Of a DNA stretch of 64,000 nucleotides, positions 17,968-27,759 are shown piece after piece. Source of the stretch: Stentor coeruleus (taxonomy: Eukaryota > Ciliophora > Heterotrichea > Heterotrichida > Stentoridae); the NCBI GenBank assembly GCA_001970955.1, contig MPUH01000309.1, positions 1 to 64,000 on the forward strand. Reading direction: 5' to 3'. Numbering within the stretch: position 1 is the stretch's first letter; each line of letters opens with the position of its first letter. The notes below the pieces were generated by a model. It made no database searches and was not told where the DNA came from. It saw only the letters and a program-made list of their open reading frames with translations. Position numbers and translations under genes: made by a program.

Positions 17968-17975
17968 TTATAATT

Positions 17976-18992
17976 ATGGATCAGGAAAAAGTTTTTATGT
18001 TGAGGGATGTGATTTTGAATTCAAGTGATGAATTTTATTTGAGACTAGCTGCGATTTCTGATATGGGACTTGTGGATGGGGAGATTAGGAAGACTGCTTG
18101 GCCGATTTTATTGAAGGTGGATAATGTGGAATGGGAGATTGAAGATGCTAGGAATAAGAACTCAGAAATTATCGAAATGGATGTATTAAGGTCAATATCC
18201 GGAAACGATATAGCAAACAGATTTTCCGAGGACGAACGTAGAACTAAAAGAAAAGAACTAAGCAAAATACTTAACACCATAATAAAAACTAACCCAACAC
18301 TCAACTACTACCAAGGATTCAACCACATCTGCACAGTATTCCTGATCACATCAGGTCTAAATATCGGCTACCATCTAAGTGAAAACTGTGCCCTAAACTT
18401 ACTCAAAGATGCAATGCGTAACAATTTCGAGCAAGGATTAATCCAGCAAATAAGTCTAATATACGATCTATTAGACAAAAAAGATCCGATAGTTGCAAGA
18501 AAACTTGAATCTATTTATGCATACAATGGTGAAGTAGAAGCCCCAATAATATGCTTATCTTGGGTATTGTGTTGGTTTTCTAATAATCTAAAATCTTTTA
18601 AAAGTATTTCAAGAATTTTTGATTTCTGTATAGCAACACATGCACTAGCCCCAATATACTTATCTGCAATAATCTTTATATGGAAAAAACCAAAGCTTTT
18701 AGATTGTCAAAATAACTATGAATTCTATGAACTGTTTAAAAACCTTGACGATATCAACTGTGATAAATTATGTCAAGAAGCTTTTGAACTTATGATAATC
18801 TTCCCTCCTTGGGAGCTTCTTGCTAAACACTATAACAAATTCAAATCAGAGTAATTTTTATATAGTTCTCCAGTTTTTGAGCATAGTTGGCTTATGAAAA
18901 TTCTCTCTCGTAAAATTCGAGAAAGAAAACTTGGGCATTTTATTACAGGGTTTTTACTAGTAACATCTGTATTAGTAGCTATAAAACTGTAG
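17976..18992 (+). CDS. TBC1D20: TBC1D20-like Rab GAP with C-terminal membrane anchor, one 15-nt intron
   Basis: The start is ATG 17976, 8 nt after the RPL11 stop. Unspliced reading stops at 18852-18854. Removing a 15-nt intron at 18852-18866 (GTAATTTTTATATAG) extends the protein to 333 aa, ending at TAG 18990-18992. The TBC domain has the Arg finger in MDVLRS (Arg72) and the Gln finger in NYYQGF (Gln113). The part from ICLSWVLCWF through YDFxxA-like IFDFCIATHALAPIYLSA to FPPWELL follows TBC1D20 closely. The second exon adds LGHFITGFLLVTSVLVAIKL, matching the C-terminal ER anchor of TBC1D20/Gyp8. Known family role: GAP for Rab1-type GTPases at the ER/Golgi, in keeping with Sec22 nearby. Confidence 0.9.
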
Positions 18993-19023
18993 AATTTATT
19001 ATAGAAATCTCCTAAATAAATAA

Positions 19024-22000
19024 TTAATTGCTACTACTACTGCTACTACTACTACTTCGTTTATGCTCTTCTGGAACTTCATCTAGATCTCCTTCTTTGC
19101 GTTCTGATACATAGTCTAGATTTGCATACAAAGCTTTAATTGATTGTATCTCATAATGAACTTTATAAGTTTCTGTTATAGTCAAACTGTCATTTTGAGC
19201 TTTTTCAGACTCTTTGAATGCCGCTTCTAAGAACTTGCTTCCTGTTTTCTTTAAGACTACACTTGGTAAGGTTGAACCTGTTTTTGAGTCAGGCTTTGGT
19301 ATTGGTGCTTGGAAAGTTGACATTTTTCTTGGGACAATCGTCGATCGTATTGTATTTTTCCTTTCAATATCTCTTTCAGCTTCCTTATGCCGTACATCAG
19401 CTTCTAGTTTCGCGATCTGGGTGTTTGCTTGGTTGATTTTAGATTCATTTTCTGAGATCAACTGCTTAATTTTCATGATTTCTGAGTTCTTTTCAGCTAA
19501 ATTCTTATTTAATTGCCCTGTAGTTTGAAATAGTTTATCTCCTTTATGGAAATACTCAATTTTCATAGCTTTTATTTTACTGTCACTTTCAATTTTTATT
19601 TTATACGTAGCTTGTGTTTCAGCTCTGACTTTGCTTATTTCTTCTCTTAGAAGTTTTTTATTTTTCTCCAAATCAGACTGTTTTTTCTCAACTTCATTCC
19701 TCATTATATTCATTTTCTGTATATACTCCGTCATTTTCATTTGTTCCTCAACTTTAGCCTGATGTTCTGCTTCTTTTATAGCTTTGACTAATGAGTCTTC
19801 AACAACCCTAATATTTTTTATTAAACGACTTCTAGCTTGTTTCTCATCAGAAATTTCTTTGTTCATTCTATTGCATGCAACTGTTGCTTTTTTATATTCT
19901 TCTTTAAGTTTCTGGTTTTCAGTTTCTTTTATTTCAGTGAGTTCTTTGAGTTTCTCAAGTTCAGAAGTTAGTTTTTGCGATTGGGATAATAGTTCATGTT
20001 TTTTCTCTTTGGTTTTTGCTATTTCTTTGACTATATGAGCTGATTTAGCTTCAGCGTATTGGATTTTGATTTTGTTGAACTCTTCAACTTTTGAGCTGTT
20101 TTTGTTTTCTCGGAATTCTTCTTTAACTTTTTCTATTTGACTTTCTATTAGAATTATCTGGCCTAGAATATTTGCTTTTTCAAGTTCACTTTTTTCTTTG
20201 AATTCGGACTTCAGGTGACTTTTATGTGACCTTGCATGCTTTAGCTCTTCATACTCATGTTCTAAATTTGCTTTTTCAGCTTTGAACCTTTCAGTCTCTT
20301 GAATCAACCCTGCTTCTTTTTTTTTTAGTAAAAAGGATTTAGCCATGATTTCCTGAGAATCCGCTTCAGCTTTATCAATCCCTTCTTCAAGCTCCTCTTT
20401 TTTTTCTTTGCATTTAGCGATTTCTGCTTTAACTTTTTCTATTTCAGACTCTATATGAGCTCTGTTATGTTCTTCAGCTTTCACCTGTTCTTCAAGGTTT
20501 TTCATTTGATTTTTGTACTCTTTTTTATCATGCTTGATTTTTTGTACTTCTTCGTTTTTCTGGAAGATTTCTTGATCTTTTTGTCCAAGTTCATTTTCAA
20601 ATGCAGCTATTTGCTTTTGGTTTTTATGGAATTCGTGCTTTGCATGATTGATATGCTGAAGTATTTCTTCAACTTTTAAGTTGTGGCTTTCTAGTATTTT
20701 TTCATGGGCAATTCGTTCCTCTTCTTTAGACTTAGAAAGAGTCTCCAGCTTTTTGTTATCAAGCTCAAGTTGGTCTCTCATAGCTTCCATTTCTTCATGC
20801 ACTTCCAAATAATCAATCTTATTCATATTCGCTTCAGCCTCAGCAATTTTATTCCTCAAAGTTTCGATTTCCTTAATCGAGCTTTCCTTCAAACTTTCAT
20901 ACTTCCCCTTTAATTCTTCAAAAGCACTATTATCCACATTCCCTTGTTCCTCAACCTTAGCCTCACTAATCCCTTGAGGTACACTTTCAGATCCAGCTGA
21001 TGAAATAACCCCGCTTTTAAGCATCTTAACTTCTTCAGTAAGCCTATTATAAAGTTTTTCCAGTTCTTCATAAGACTTTTTCGTATTACTCTTAGCAGAA
21101 GTTTTAACCTGTTTAGCTCTTTCAGCAAATTGCATAGTCCCAATAGTTTCTTCTTGATGAACTTTTCTCATAGACCCTGTGACAATAAGTGTTGTCATAG
21201 CAGCACCACTAAGCGATTCTTTTAATATAAGTGTTAATTTGCTTTCTCTATAAGGAACATGTTCACCTCCACCACTAGTTAAAGCTTTGATGCATCTACC
21301 TAAAGTTGTTAAACTTAAGTTGATTTTTTGGGCTTCTTTTAATGCTTGGCCTTCAGCACCTGTTTTACTAAGTTTTTCACTTCCAGCAAGATCGACTAGG
21401 TTGATTTTTGCACTTTTCTTAGTCCCATCAGCTGTAACTTGGTCTAAAGCTATAACAAATACTGTATGCGAACGACTACTTCTAGCATTTTGCCCTGTTG
21501 AACACACAATTCTATTAGCTGTGCCATTAGAAATTGCTTCAAAAACCTTTTCTGGGGTATTAGACTCTTGTTCAAATATACCAATAACCTTCATCCCTTC
21601 ATTAGGATATTCTCTAAGCTTTAAATTCTGTCCTGGAGGCATTTGTAAAATATCATTTATCATCTCATTATACACTTCTAAATAGCTTACTTTAAGTGTA
21701 TATGTCGTACCTTTAGCTTGTCCTTCTTTGATATTTTCAAATATATGAAAAGTAGCTCTTGGGGTTATACCAAATAATTGGGCGACTTCAGGAGGAATGT
21801 TATCTTTAGAGTTGATAAGGATTTCAGTAACTTCTTCTGGACCGAGCATAGAAAAAGTTTTCCCTGAACCACTTTGACCATATGCGAAAATAGTTGCATT
21901 GTACCCGTCACAAAAGAAGTTGATGATTTTACGACCTGCGGCTTCATATAGTTCAGCTTGAGTTCTTGATGGGTTGAGTACTGCATCGAAGTTGAATTCA

Positions 22001-22110
22001 TGATGCTTTTCGTTGTGCTTGATTGTATTGTCAGTTAAAGACCATTCACCAAAGTCAGTGTCTCCTGTTTCTGCACCTCTAAAACGAGCGACCACTGTTA
22101 CTGCATCCAT
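19024..22110 (-). CDS. N-terminal-motor kinesin with long coiled-coil stalk
   Basis: The predicted protein has 1,028 aa with ATG at 22108-22110. The motor domain (about 1-345) has GQSGSGKT (79-86), NARSSRSH (switch I), DLAGSEKLSKTG (switch II) and VPYRESKLT. A neck and about 600 residues of coiled coil follow, then a basic segment with PRKMSTFQAP and a terminal acidic/poly-Ser tail (SSSSSSSSSN). It is a plus-end type motor by position of the head. The cargo and exact subfamily are not clear; a ciliate-specific or kinesin-1/-3-related member is possible. It is convergent with the TBC gene, with 31 nt between stop codons. Confidence 0.92.
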   Translation of the reverse strand: MDAVTVVARFRGAETGDTDFGEWSLTDNTIKHNEKHHEFNFDAVLNPSRTQAELYEAAGRKIINFFCDGYNATIFAYGQSGSGKTFSMLGPEEVTEILINSKDNIPPEVAQLFGITPRATFHIFENIKEGQAKGTTYTLKVSYLEVYNEMINDILQMPPGQNLKLREYPNEGMKVIGIFEQESNTPEKVFEAISNGTANRIVCSTGQNARSSRSHTVFVIALDQVTADGTKKSAKINLVDLAGSEKLSKTGAEGQALKEAQKINLSLTTLGRCIKALTSGGGEHVPYRESKLTLILKESLSGAAMTTLIVTGSMRKVHQEETIGTMQFAERAKQVKTSAKSNTKKSYEELEKLYNRLTEEVKMLKSGVISSAGSESVPQGISEAKVEEQGNVDNSAFEELKGKYESLKESSIKEIETLRNKIAEAEANMNKIDYLEVHEEMEAMRDQLELDNKKLETLSKSKEEERIAHEKILESHNLKVEEILQHINHAKHEFHKNQKQIAAFENELGQKDQEIFQKNEEVQKIKHDKKEYKNQMKNLEEQVKAEEHNRAHIESEIEKVKAEIAKCKEKKEELEEGIDKAEADSQEIMAKSFLLKKKEAGLIQETERFKAEKANLEHEYEELKHARSHKSHLKSEFKEKSELEKANILGQIILIESQIEKVKEEFRENKNSSKVEEFNKIKIQYAEAKSAHIVKEIAKTKEKKHELLSQSQKLTSELEKLKELTEIKETENQKLKEEYKKATVACNRMNKEISDEKQARSRLIKNIRVVEDSLVKAIKEAEHQAKVEEQMKMTEYIQKMNIMRNEVEKKQSDLEKNKKLLREEISKVRAETQATYKIKIESDSKIKAMKIEYFHKGDKLFQTTGQLNKNLAEKNSEIMKIKQLISENESKINQANTQIAKLEADVRHKEAERDIERKNTIRSTIVPRKMSTFQAPIPKPDSKTGSTLPSVVLKKTGSKFLEAAFKESEKAQNDSLTITETYKVHYEIQSIKALYANLDYVSERKEGDLDEVPEEHKRSSSSSSSSSN

Positions 22111-22805
22111 TTATTAATTTCTCTAAGCCATTGATTACTTTATATATAGAGATTTTGCTTTGTAAGTATTATGTAGTTTGTTGAGATATGGAGTTTATGT
22201 AGTTGGATTAGGTTTTTTATGGGTTTTTTTATTTTTAAGATTATGTCCTAGTGCTGGGATGATATGGGAAGGATAATTGGAAAATATGATTATGAGATGA
22301 TAAGGGGAAATAGAGTTTTTGGATATGAGAATATGATTGAAATTGTTTAGGATGTAGGGTTGATGGAAGGAAAATGTAATAGGTTGGTGAAAAAATATGC
22401 ACTTTGCTGGTATTGAGGCTTGTAAGATGCTGTGAGATTTTAGGAGATTTTTTGGGTTTAGATATTATTATTAGTGTAATAATGTATACAATTGTATTAG
22501 GTATTTGTTTATGATGATTTTTTAGGAAGCTTGATTTTGCTTTAAGACTTAAGGTAAGTTATAATATATATATTCCTTTACTCTAATTTTTTACTTTGAT
22601 ACAAACAAACTATTGTAGTAAATAATAATAACAACCCTTAATTTATTCTTCAGTTATAAAGAGCATTTTCTAACCACTAATCAATTACTTCCCAACCTCC
22701 ACAACAGTTAATCTTAAACTCTCTTAACACACTCAACCCAAAATTTTTATCTATTCATCATAACTTCCATAATCACGTAATTACTCATCATAAATACAAC
22801 ATTAA
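22111..22805. other. Divergent intergenic region
   Basis: C-poor sequence (22190-22540) is followed by G-poor sequence to the MORN gene start. No gene or strong repeat was seen. Confidence 0.4.
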
Positions 22806-23897
22806 ATGGGAAAAACCTGCTCATGCATGTCATCCTGTAAATCAGAAGATATTCAAGTCTATATTGAAAACGAAGAAACTGGCAAAAAAGACTTTATAAA
22901 ACTAGAACCATTTGATTACCTCACATCTCCAGGGCAATCTTCCAAGAATAACGGTGAATGTCTAGATATGCATTCATCATTAAGTATCTATAACGAAATC
23001 AAAAATTCTAATTCAATTAAACCAAGCGATATTTATATTTCTCCATCAGAATCCCCTAAACCATCTTCTTCAACATTCAAAAAGATTCAAATACCTAATT
23101 ATTTAACTCAAGCAGCTATTAATGCTGAAGAAAAAATAGGTCAACTTATTTATCCTGAAACTAAAAAAAACTATGGGGAAACATTTTTTAAAGGTCCAAC
23201 TATTCTTGAAAATAAAGCTTGTTATATTGGAGACTGGAACTATAATAATGAAAAACATGGTAAAGGAGTTCAGATCTGGCCTGATGGGTCAAAATATGAA
23301 GGCATGTGGGAACATAATAAAGCAAGTGGATATGGTAGACTTATACATAATGATGGAGATATATATGAAGGTATTTGGGTTAATGATAGAGCTAATGGAT
23401 ATGGAGTTTATACACATTCTAATGGAGCTAAATATGAAGGTGAATGGGTTGAAGATCAACAACATGGTAAAGGTGTTGAATGTTGGCCTGATGGGGCGAA
23501 ATATGAAGGAAATTATTTGCTTGGGAATAAATCAGGATTTGGGATTTTTAATTGGGCTGATGGAAGTAAATATGCTGGAGAGTTTGCTAATAATGATATT
23601 CAGGGATGTGGAACGTATTCTTGGATTGATGGGAGAAAATTTATTGGTGAGTGGAAAGCTAATAAAATGAATGGTAAAGGAGTTTTTACTTGGATTGATG
23701 GAAGGAAGTATACTGGGGATTATTTAGAAGACAAAAAACATGGATATGGAGTGTTTGAATGGCCTGATGGGAAAAAGTATGAAGGGATGTGGGTTAATGG
23801 GAAACAACATGGAATCGGATATTTTTCTGATGCTGGTGGAAGAAAAAGACAAGGAGAATGGAAAAATGGGAAAAAGGTTAGGAATATTGACTTTTAA
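22806..23897 (+). CDS. MORN-repeat protein with N-terminal lipidation signal
   Basis: The predicted protein has 363 aa with ATG at 22806. It starts MGKTCSCMSSC, predicting N-myristoylation and multiple palmitoylation. After a Ser/Pro-rich region, about nine MORN repeats fill residues 138-355. Examples are KYEGMWEHNKASGYGR, IYEGIWVNDRANGYGV, KYEGEWVEDQQHGKGV, KYTGDYLEDKKHGYGV and KYEGMWVNGKQHGIGY. There is no kinase or SET domain. Ciliate MORN proteins often sit at the cortex or basal bodies and tether membranes. That location fits the lipid anchor but is inferred. Confidence 0.93.
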   Translation: MGKTCSCMSSCKSEDIQVYIENEETGKKDFIKLEPFDYLTSPGQSSKNNGECLDMHSSLSIYNEIKNSNSIKPSDIYISPSESPKPSSSTFKKIQIPNYLTQAAINAEEKIGQLIYPETKKNYGETFFKGPTILENKACYIGDWNYNNEKHGKGVQIWPDGSKYEGMWEHNKASGYGRLIHNDGDIYEGIWVNDRANGYGVYTHSNGAKYEGEWVEDQQHGKGVECWPDGAKYEGNYLLGNKSGFGIFNWADGSKYAGEFANNDIQGCGTYSWIDGRKFIGEWKANKMNGKGVFTWIDGRKYTGDYLEDKKHGYGVFEWPDGKKYEGMWVNGKQHGIGYFSDAGGRKRQGEWKNGKKVRNIDF

Positions 23898-24065
23898 ATA
23901 ATAAGATTTTTGGACCTTTAATTTTTATCTTTAATCATTATTATGACAAAACTCATTTAACCTCCTCTCTAAAATAAACCTAACCACAATTCTCACAAAA
24001 ACTCCCAATTACCCAAAAACCTTTCTTTTTACCTATTCTAACCCATAGTCAATAATCGTAATTAC

Positions 24066-27000
24066 CTAAATAAAAAGCAAACTTTCTCTCTGTGACTTAA
24101 TCGTATGCAAAATGCTTGACAACTCAGGAACCCCTGCCACATAAGTCAAAAATTCCTTAAAAGGCACAGAGCTCTCCACTTCAATCTGCGTCTCAACCTT
24201 CTCTACACATCTCAAAGCTGACCTCAAAACATCCGTAGCTCTTTCAACTTCCTGTTTCGAGTTCAACAACTTATGATTTTTTTCAACATTTTTCCTAATA
24301 TGCGTAATAATTGTATTCAAATTCCCAGCAACAGCTCCTGAAGCCCAATGCATAAGTTTTGATAACAACTGATGACATAGCATTTGAACTTCATCAGAAG
24401 AATCATCAAGTCCTTGAATAACATGATCAAGTACACGATTTGCATCAATTTTCTCAGGTAACTGTTCAATAAAAGTTTCAATAACCCCATAAGCTGCTTT
24501 ACGTATAGGGAGTCCTTCATCAGTAACATGAGTAAAAGCTCCAAGATCAACTTTTTTAATAAGTTCTTGTTTCATAACAGTCTCAGCAAAGACTTTTTCA
24601 CAAACAAGGTGGAAATTATGCTTAAGTGCTGATGGAGAATTATGAGCTATAGAATTCAAAGATATAAGACAAGCTCTTCGTAAATTTACATCAGCTATTG
24701 ATAAACATTCTAATATCTGAGGGAGTATACGTTCCATATATTCGCTATAGCCATGGATTTTAAGATGGGCTGTATATTTTATAGAAGACACCATTGTTGT
24801 TTTGCAATATAAAGAACCAGTGTGGATTTTTTCAGATATTCTTGGGATGATTTTATCTGGGGATACTGAGACTAATTTTCCTAAACATTCAGCTGATATG
24901 TTTCTAACATTCTCTTCAGACCTTTCTGCATTTTCAAATAATACTGGGAGGATTTGGCTTATATATGGAGCCATATGTTCTGATTTATAAGTAATAACTT
25001 CTTCTATTGAGTTCAAAAGTAAATATCTATGAGCTTCTACTGAGAACTCAGAAAATATCAAAGGTAAAAAACGTTCAAGATTACCTACAGCCAACTTGCC
25101 TAAGGCTACACTCGCACATACTTTAGTCTCTTCAATTTTAGACTCGAATAATTCAGTCAAAGATTCAGCGATGTTAGGTACTCTACTTAAATCCTGAGTA
25201 ATACCGATTTCTCCTATACAAAGAGCTGAGATGTTACTTGACTCATTTTTAGCTTTAACATTGTTAAGTAAAGTTGTTATAAAACCTTGAGTAAATGATG
25301 CTGGAGTAGCTTGACAGATTGCCGCAATACAATGAGCTGAGTTTTCTAATGACTTTCTTTGTTGACTTATAGTTTTTAACAACTGTTCTATAAGTGTATT
25401 TGGGCTAAGTCTTAGATGTTGGACAAAAGATTTATATGTTAGGCATAAACTTGATAATGCTCCTCCTTGGGCTAAAGCACTTATTGCTAATCCATGCATA
25501 CTTTTTATAAGGCTGTTAAGAGTGTCTTCAGCTGGTCTGATACCTTTTGTGACAAAGATTTCTATAAGAGATAAGGAACTTTGAGATAAATGCAAGTCAT
25601 TTTCTCCTATAAGCCCTGGTAAGTCAGCTAAAATACTTAGACATGATTGGTTAGGACAATTGTATGATTTCGCTATAGCCATTAAAGCATCTAAAGTTGA
25701 AAGTTTCAATGACCGTAAGGACTTTTTTAATAGTCCTTGGAGTTCATCACATAAAGATTTTAGCAACGGGCTATCTATAGCTGGCAAATGGTGACTTTGG
25801 CTTATTTTTATCCATGCTTTCAAACATGCTCCTCTAGTAACTTCATTTTTCAGTCTATCTGTTATAAGTTCCATAGCTTTTTTAACACTATTTGCTTGTA
25901 AATGGTTGCTTGCTGCTGAAATTATCGTCGCAGTACTATAAATTGTTGCTTGTTTAACTTCTTGGTCTATATCTGTAAAGCTTAGTTTTTCTAATACAAG
26001 TGGAAAGACTTCTAATATAAACCTAGTCTCATTAGGTAGAACTTTTACTATGTTTCCTATAAGTTTTAAAGCTTCAGCGGTTATTTTGTAATAACTATCT
26101 CTGACTGCAGCTTGGATTTGTGGTAACATAGCATAGCAAAGGTGGATGTTATTTGGGGAATTACCTCTGAAAATCCTTTTGCATATCATAAGAGTATTGA
26201 TGCGCAATGTTGAATTTGCCATATCTTCAAGGTTTTTAACCAAGCCTGGCTGTATAAGATTAAGGTTGTCTGATAGAGATAAAGGATAAGATAAGGATAA
26301 ATCAACAAGGAAACTGGTCACAGCTTGACGTGTGCGGATGCTTTTAGAACCGAGTTCTCTGCTAACTTCTTGGACTATCATCGGCAGGAGGTCTTGGAAC
26401 ACTTCAGCAGAAGATCTTGTTCTTAGCAATGTCGGCAACTCTTCGCCTTGCAAACTATCTATATCCCCAATAACTACCGACTTAATCAAAGTAGAGAAAG
26501 TCCTAAAAACGTCTAATTTAACATTCTCTTCTCTTTCCTTAAACCCTTTAACCAAAGATTCAACTATAGGTGTATAATACCCACTAAGGATCTCTGGCCT
26601 ACTCTTTATCACTGCATCCATTATATTCAATGCAGCCCTTCTTATTTTCCACGACGAGTCATCAGCCGGATTCCCATAATCACTATCATTCTCATCACTA
26701 CCCCAATCATCATCGACTTCCTCTTCAGCCTCCACATATGAATAATTCGGGTCATAAGTACTCAAATTCAAAACTAAAGCCATAACTTTAGGAATATACT
26801 CAGAAATATCCTTAGCACATCTTTTAACTAAACATTCAATAGCATTTAAACATGTTTCAATAAGTTCATAATCTGTTTCTATAGTTGAACTTTCTAAATC
26901 CAAACCTGAAGTTTCACAATATCCCGAGAGGATTTCAAACAATACTCTTAAATCTTTAGTAAGTTTCTCACCAACACTACGAGATATAGCCCCGAGTGCT

Positions 27001-27695
27001 TGCACCCAGCTATAAACATTAAGTTTTTGGTTGCGGTTTGAGACATTTCTAATAACCATAGCCACTAAAGTTTGCAATTGAGTAAGTGGAAGGATCATAG
27101 ACACAGCACCAATACAACTGATAGACTTCTTTTTAATAGAACTTTTCGGGTTGATTAAAAGGTTAGTAATTCCATTGACTAGATCCGTTCTATCAGCATT
27201 GGTATGCAATTGACTTGGGAATTTTCTCACAAGGTCAGTAAGAATTTCTAAAGCTTCCTCAGCTACATTAGGGTTCCCACCTAATATGCAAGATTGAAGT
27301 ATTGGCATCATAGTGTCACAGACAACATTTGCATAAGACTCTGGAACATCAGAAATAAGACCTTTAAGACAAGTCGCGTAGATGTCTCTGAATTCTTCTT
27401 TGCCATTTTTCAAGCAGTCACCTAGCTTGCCGATGACTTCTGAGACTTGAGTTTCTTGGATTTTGCTGATGATTTTTTTAATACACCTCACGGCATTGCC
27501 CTGTACATCAATGCTGATATCATCAAGCTGGGTCAGAAATACAGAGCAAATCTGTTTGACTAAAGCTCCTTCTATAGGTTCTTGATCTTTAAGGAGTTCA
27601 GCGCATAAATCATTAGCAGCCATGTACCGCTTATCTGGGTCGTAGTCCTTCGCTTCTTTGAGTAAATGCTCAACTCTAGCTTTGACCGTAGCCAT
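24066..27695 (-). CDS. CAND1: Cullin-associated NEDD8-dissociated protein (CAND1)
   Basis: The predicted protein has 1,209 aa with ATG at 27693-27695. The length and HEAT-repeat build match CAND1 (about 1,230 aa). Recognisable parts include the N-terminal KDYDPDKRYMAANDLCAELL, IDVQGNAVRCIKKI, an acidic loop (EAEEEVDDDWGSDENDSDYG) followed by SSWKIRRAALNIMDAVI, and the C-terminal DEGLPIRKAAYGVIETFIE with LDDSSDEVQMLCHQLLSKL. CAND1 wraps around unneddylated cullin-RBX1 and exchanges SCF substrate receptors. No intron or break was seen. Confidence 0.95.
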   Translation of the reverse strand: MATVKARVEHLLKEAKDYDPDKRYMAANDLCAELLKDQEPIEGALVKQICSVFLTQLDDISIDVQGNAVRCIKKIISKIQETQVSEVIGKLGDCLKNGKEEFRDIYATCLKGLISDVPESYANVVCDTMMPILQSCILGGNPNVAEEALEILTDLVRKFPSQLHTNADRTDLVNGITNLLINPKSSIKKKSISCIGAVSMILPLTQLQTLVAMVIRNVSNRNQKLNVYSWVQALGAISRSVGEKLTKDLRVLFEILSGYCETSGLDLESSTIETDYELIETCLNAIECLVKRCAKDISEYIPKVMALVLNLSTYDPNYSYVEAEEEVDDDWGSDENDSDYGNPADDSSWKIRRAALNIMDAVIKSRPEILSGYYTPIVESLVKGFKEREENVKLDVFRTFSTLIKSVVIGDIDSLQGEELPTLLRTRSSAEVFQDLLPMIVQEVSRELGSKSIRTRQAVTSFLVDLSLSYPLSLSDNLNLIQPGLVKNLEDMANSTLRINTLMICKRIFRGNSPNNIHLCYAMLPQIQAAVRDSYYKITAEALKLIGNIVKVLPNETRFILEVFPLVLEKLSFTDIDQEVKQATIYSTATIISAASNHLQANSVKKAMELITDRLKNEVTRGACLKAWIKISQSHHLPAIDSPLLKSLCDELQGLLKKSLRSLKLSTLDALMAIAKSYNCPNQSCLSILADLPGLIGENDLHLSQSSLSLIEIFVTKGIRPAEDTLNSLIKSMHGLAISALAQGGALSSLCLTYKSFVQHLRLSPNTLIEQLLKTISQQRKSLENSAHCIAAICQATPASFTQGFITTLLNNVKAKNESSNISALCIGEIGITQDLSRVPNIAESLTELFESKIEETKVCASVALGKLAVGNLERFLPLIFSEFSVEAHRYLLLNSIEEVITYKSEHMAPYISQILPVLFENAERSEENVRNISAECLGKLVSVSPDKIIPRISEKIHTGSLYCKTTMVSSIKYTAHLKIHGYSEYMERILPQILECLSIADVNLRRACLISLNSIAHNSPSALKHNFHLVCEKVFAETVMKQELIKKVDLGAFTHVTDEGLPIRKAAYGVIETFIEQLPEKIDANRVLDHVIQGLDDSSDEVQMLCHQLLSKLMHWASGAVAGNLNTIITHIRKNVEKNHKLLNSKQEVERATDVLRSALRCVEKVETQIEVESSVPFKEFLTYVAGVPELSSILHTIKSQRESLLFI

Positions 27696-27759
27696 TATTA
27701 TAATCTATAATAAAACCATAAGTATTTTCTAGTGCCTTTAAGCTTGATAAATCCTATTA

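Noticed and set aside
22896-23670. Second reading frame over the MORN gene (165 codons at 23173-23670)
   Set aside because: Shadow of the repeated MORN codons; the real frame has clear MORN repeats.
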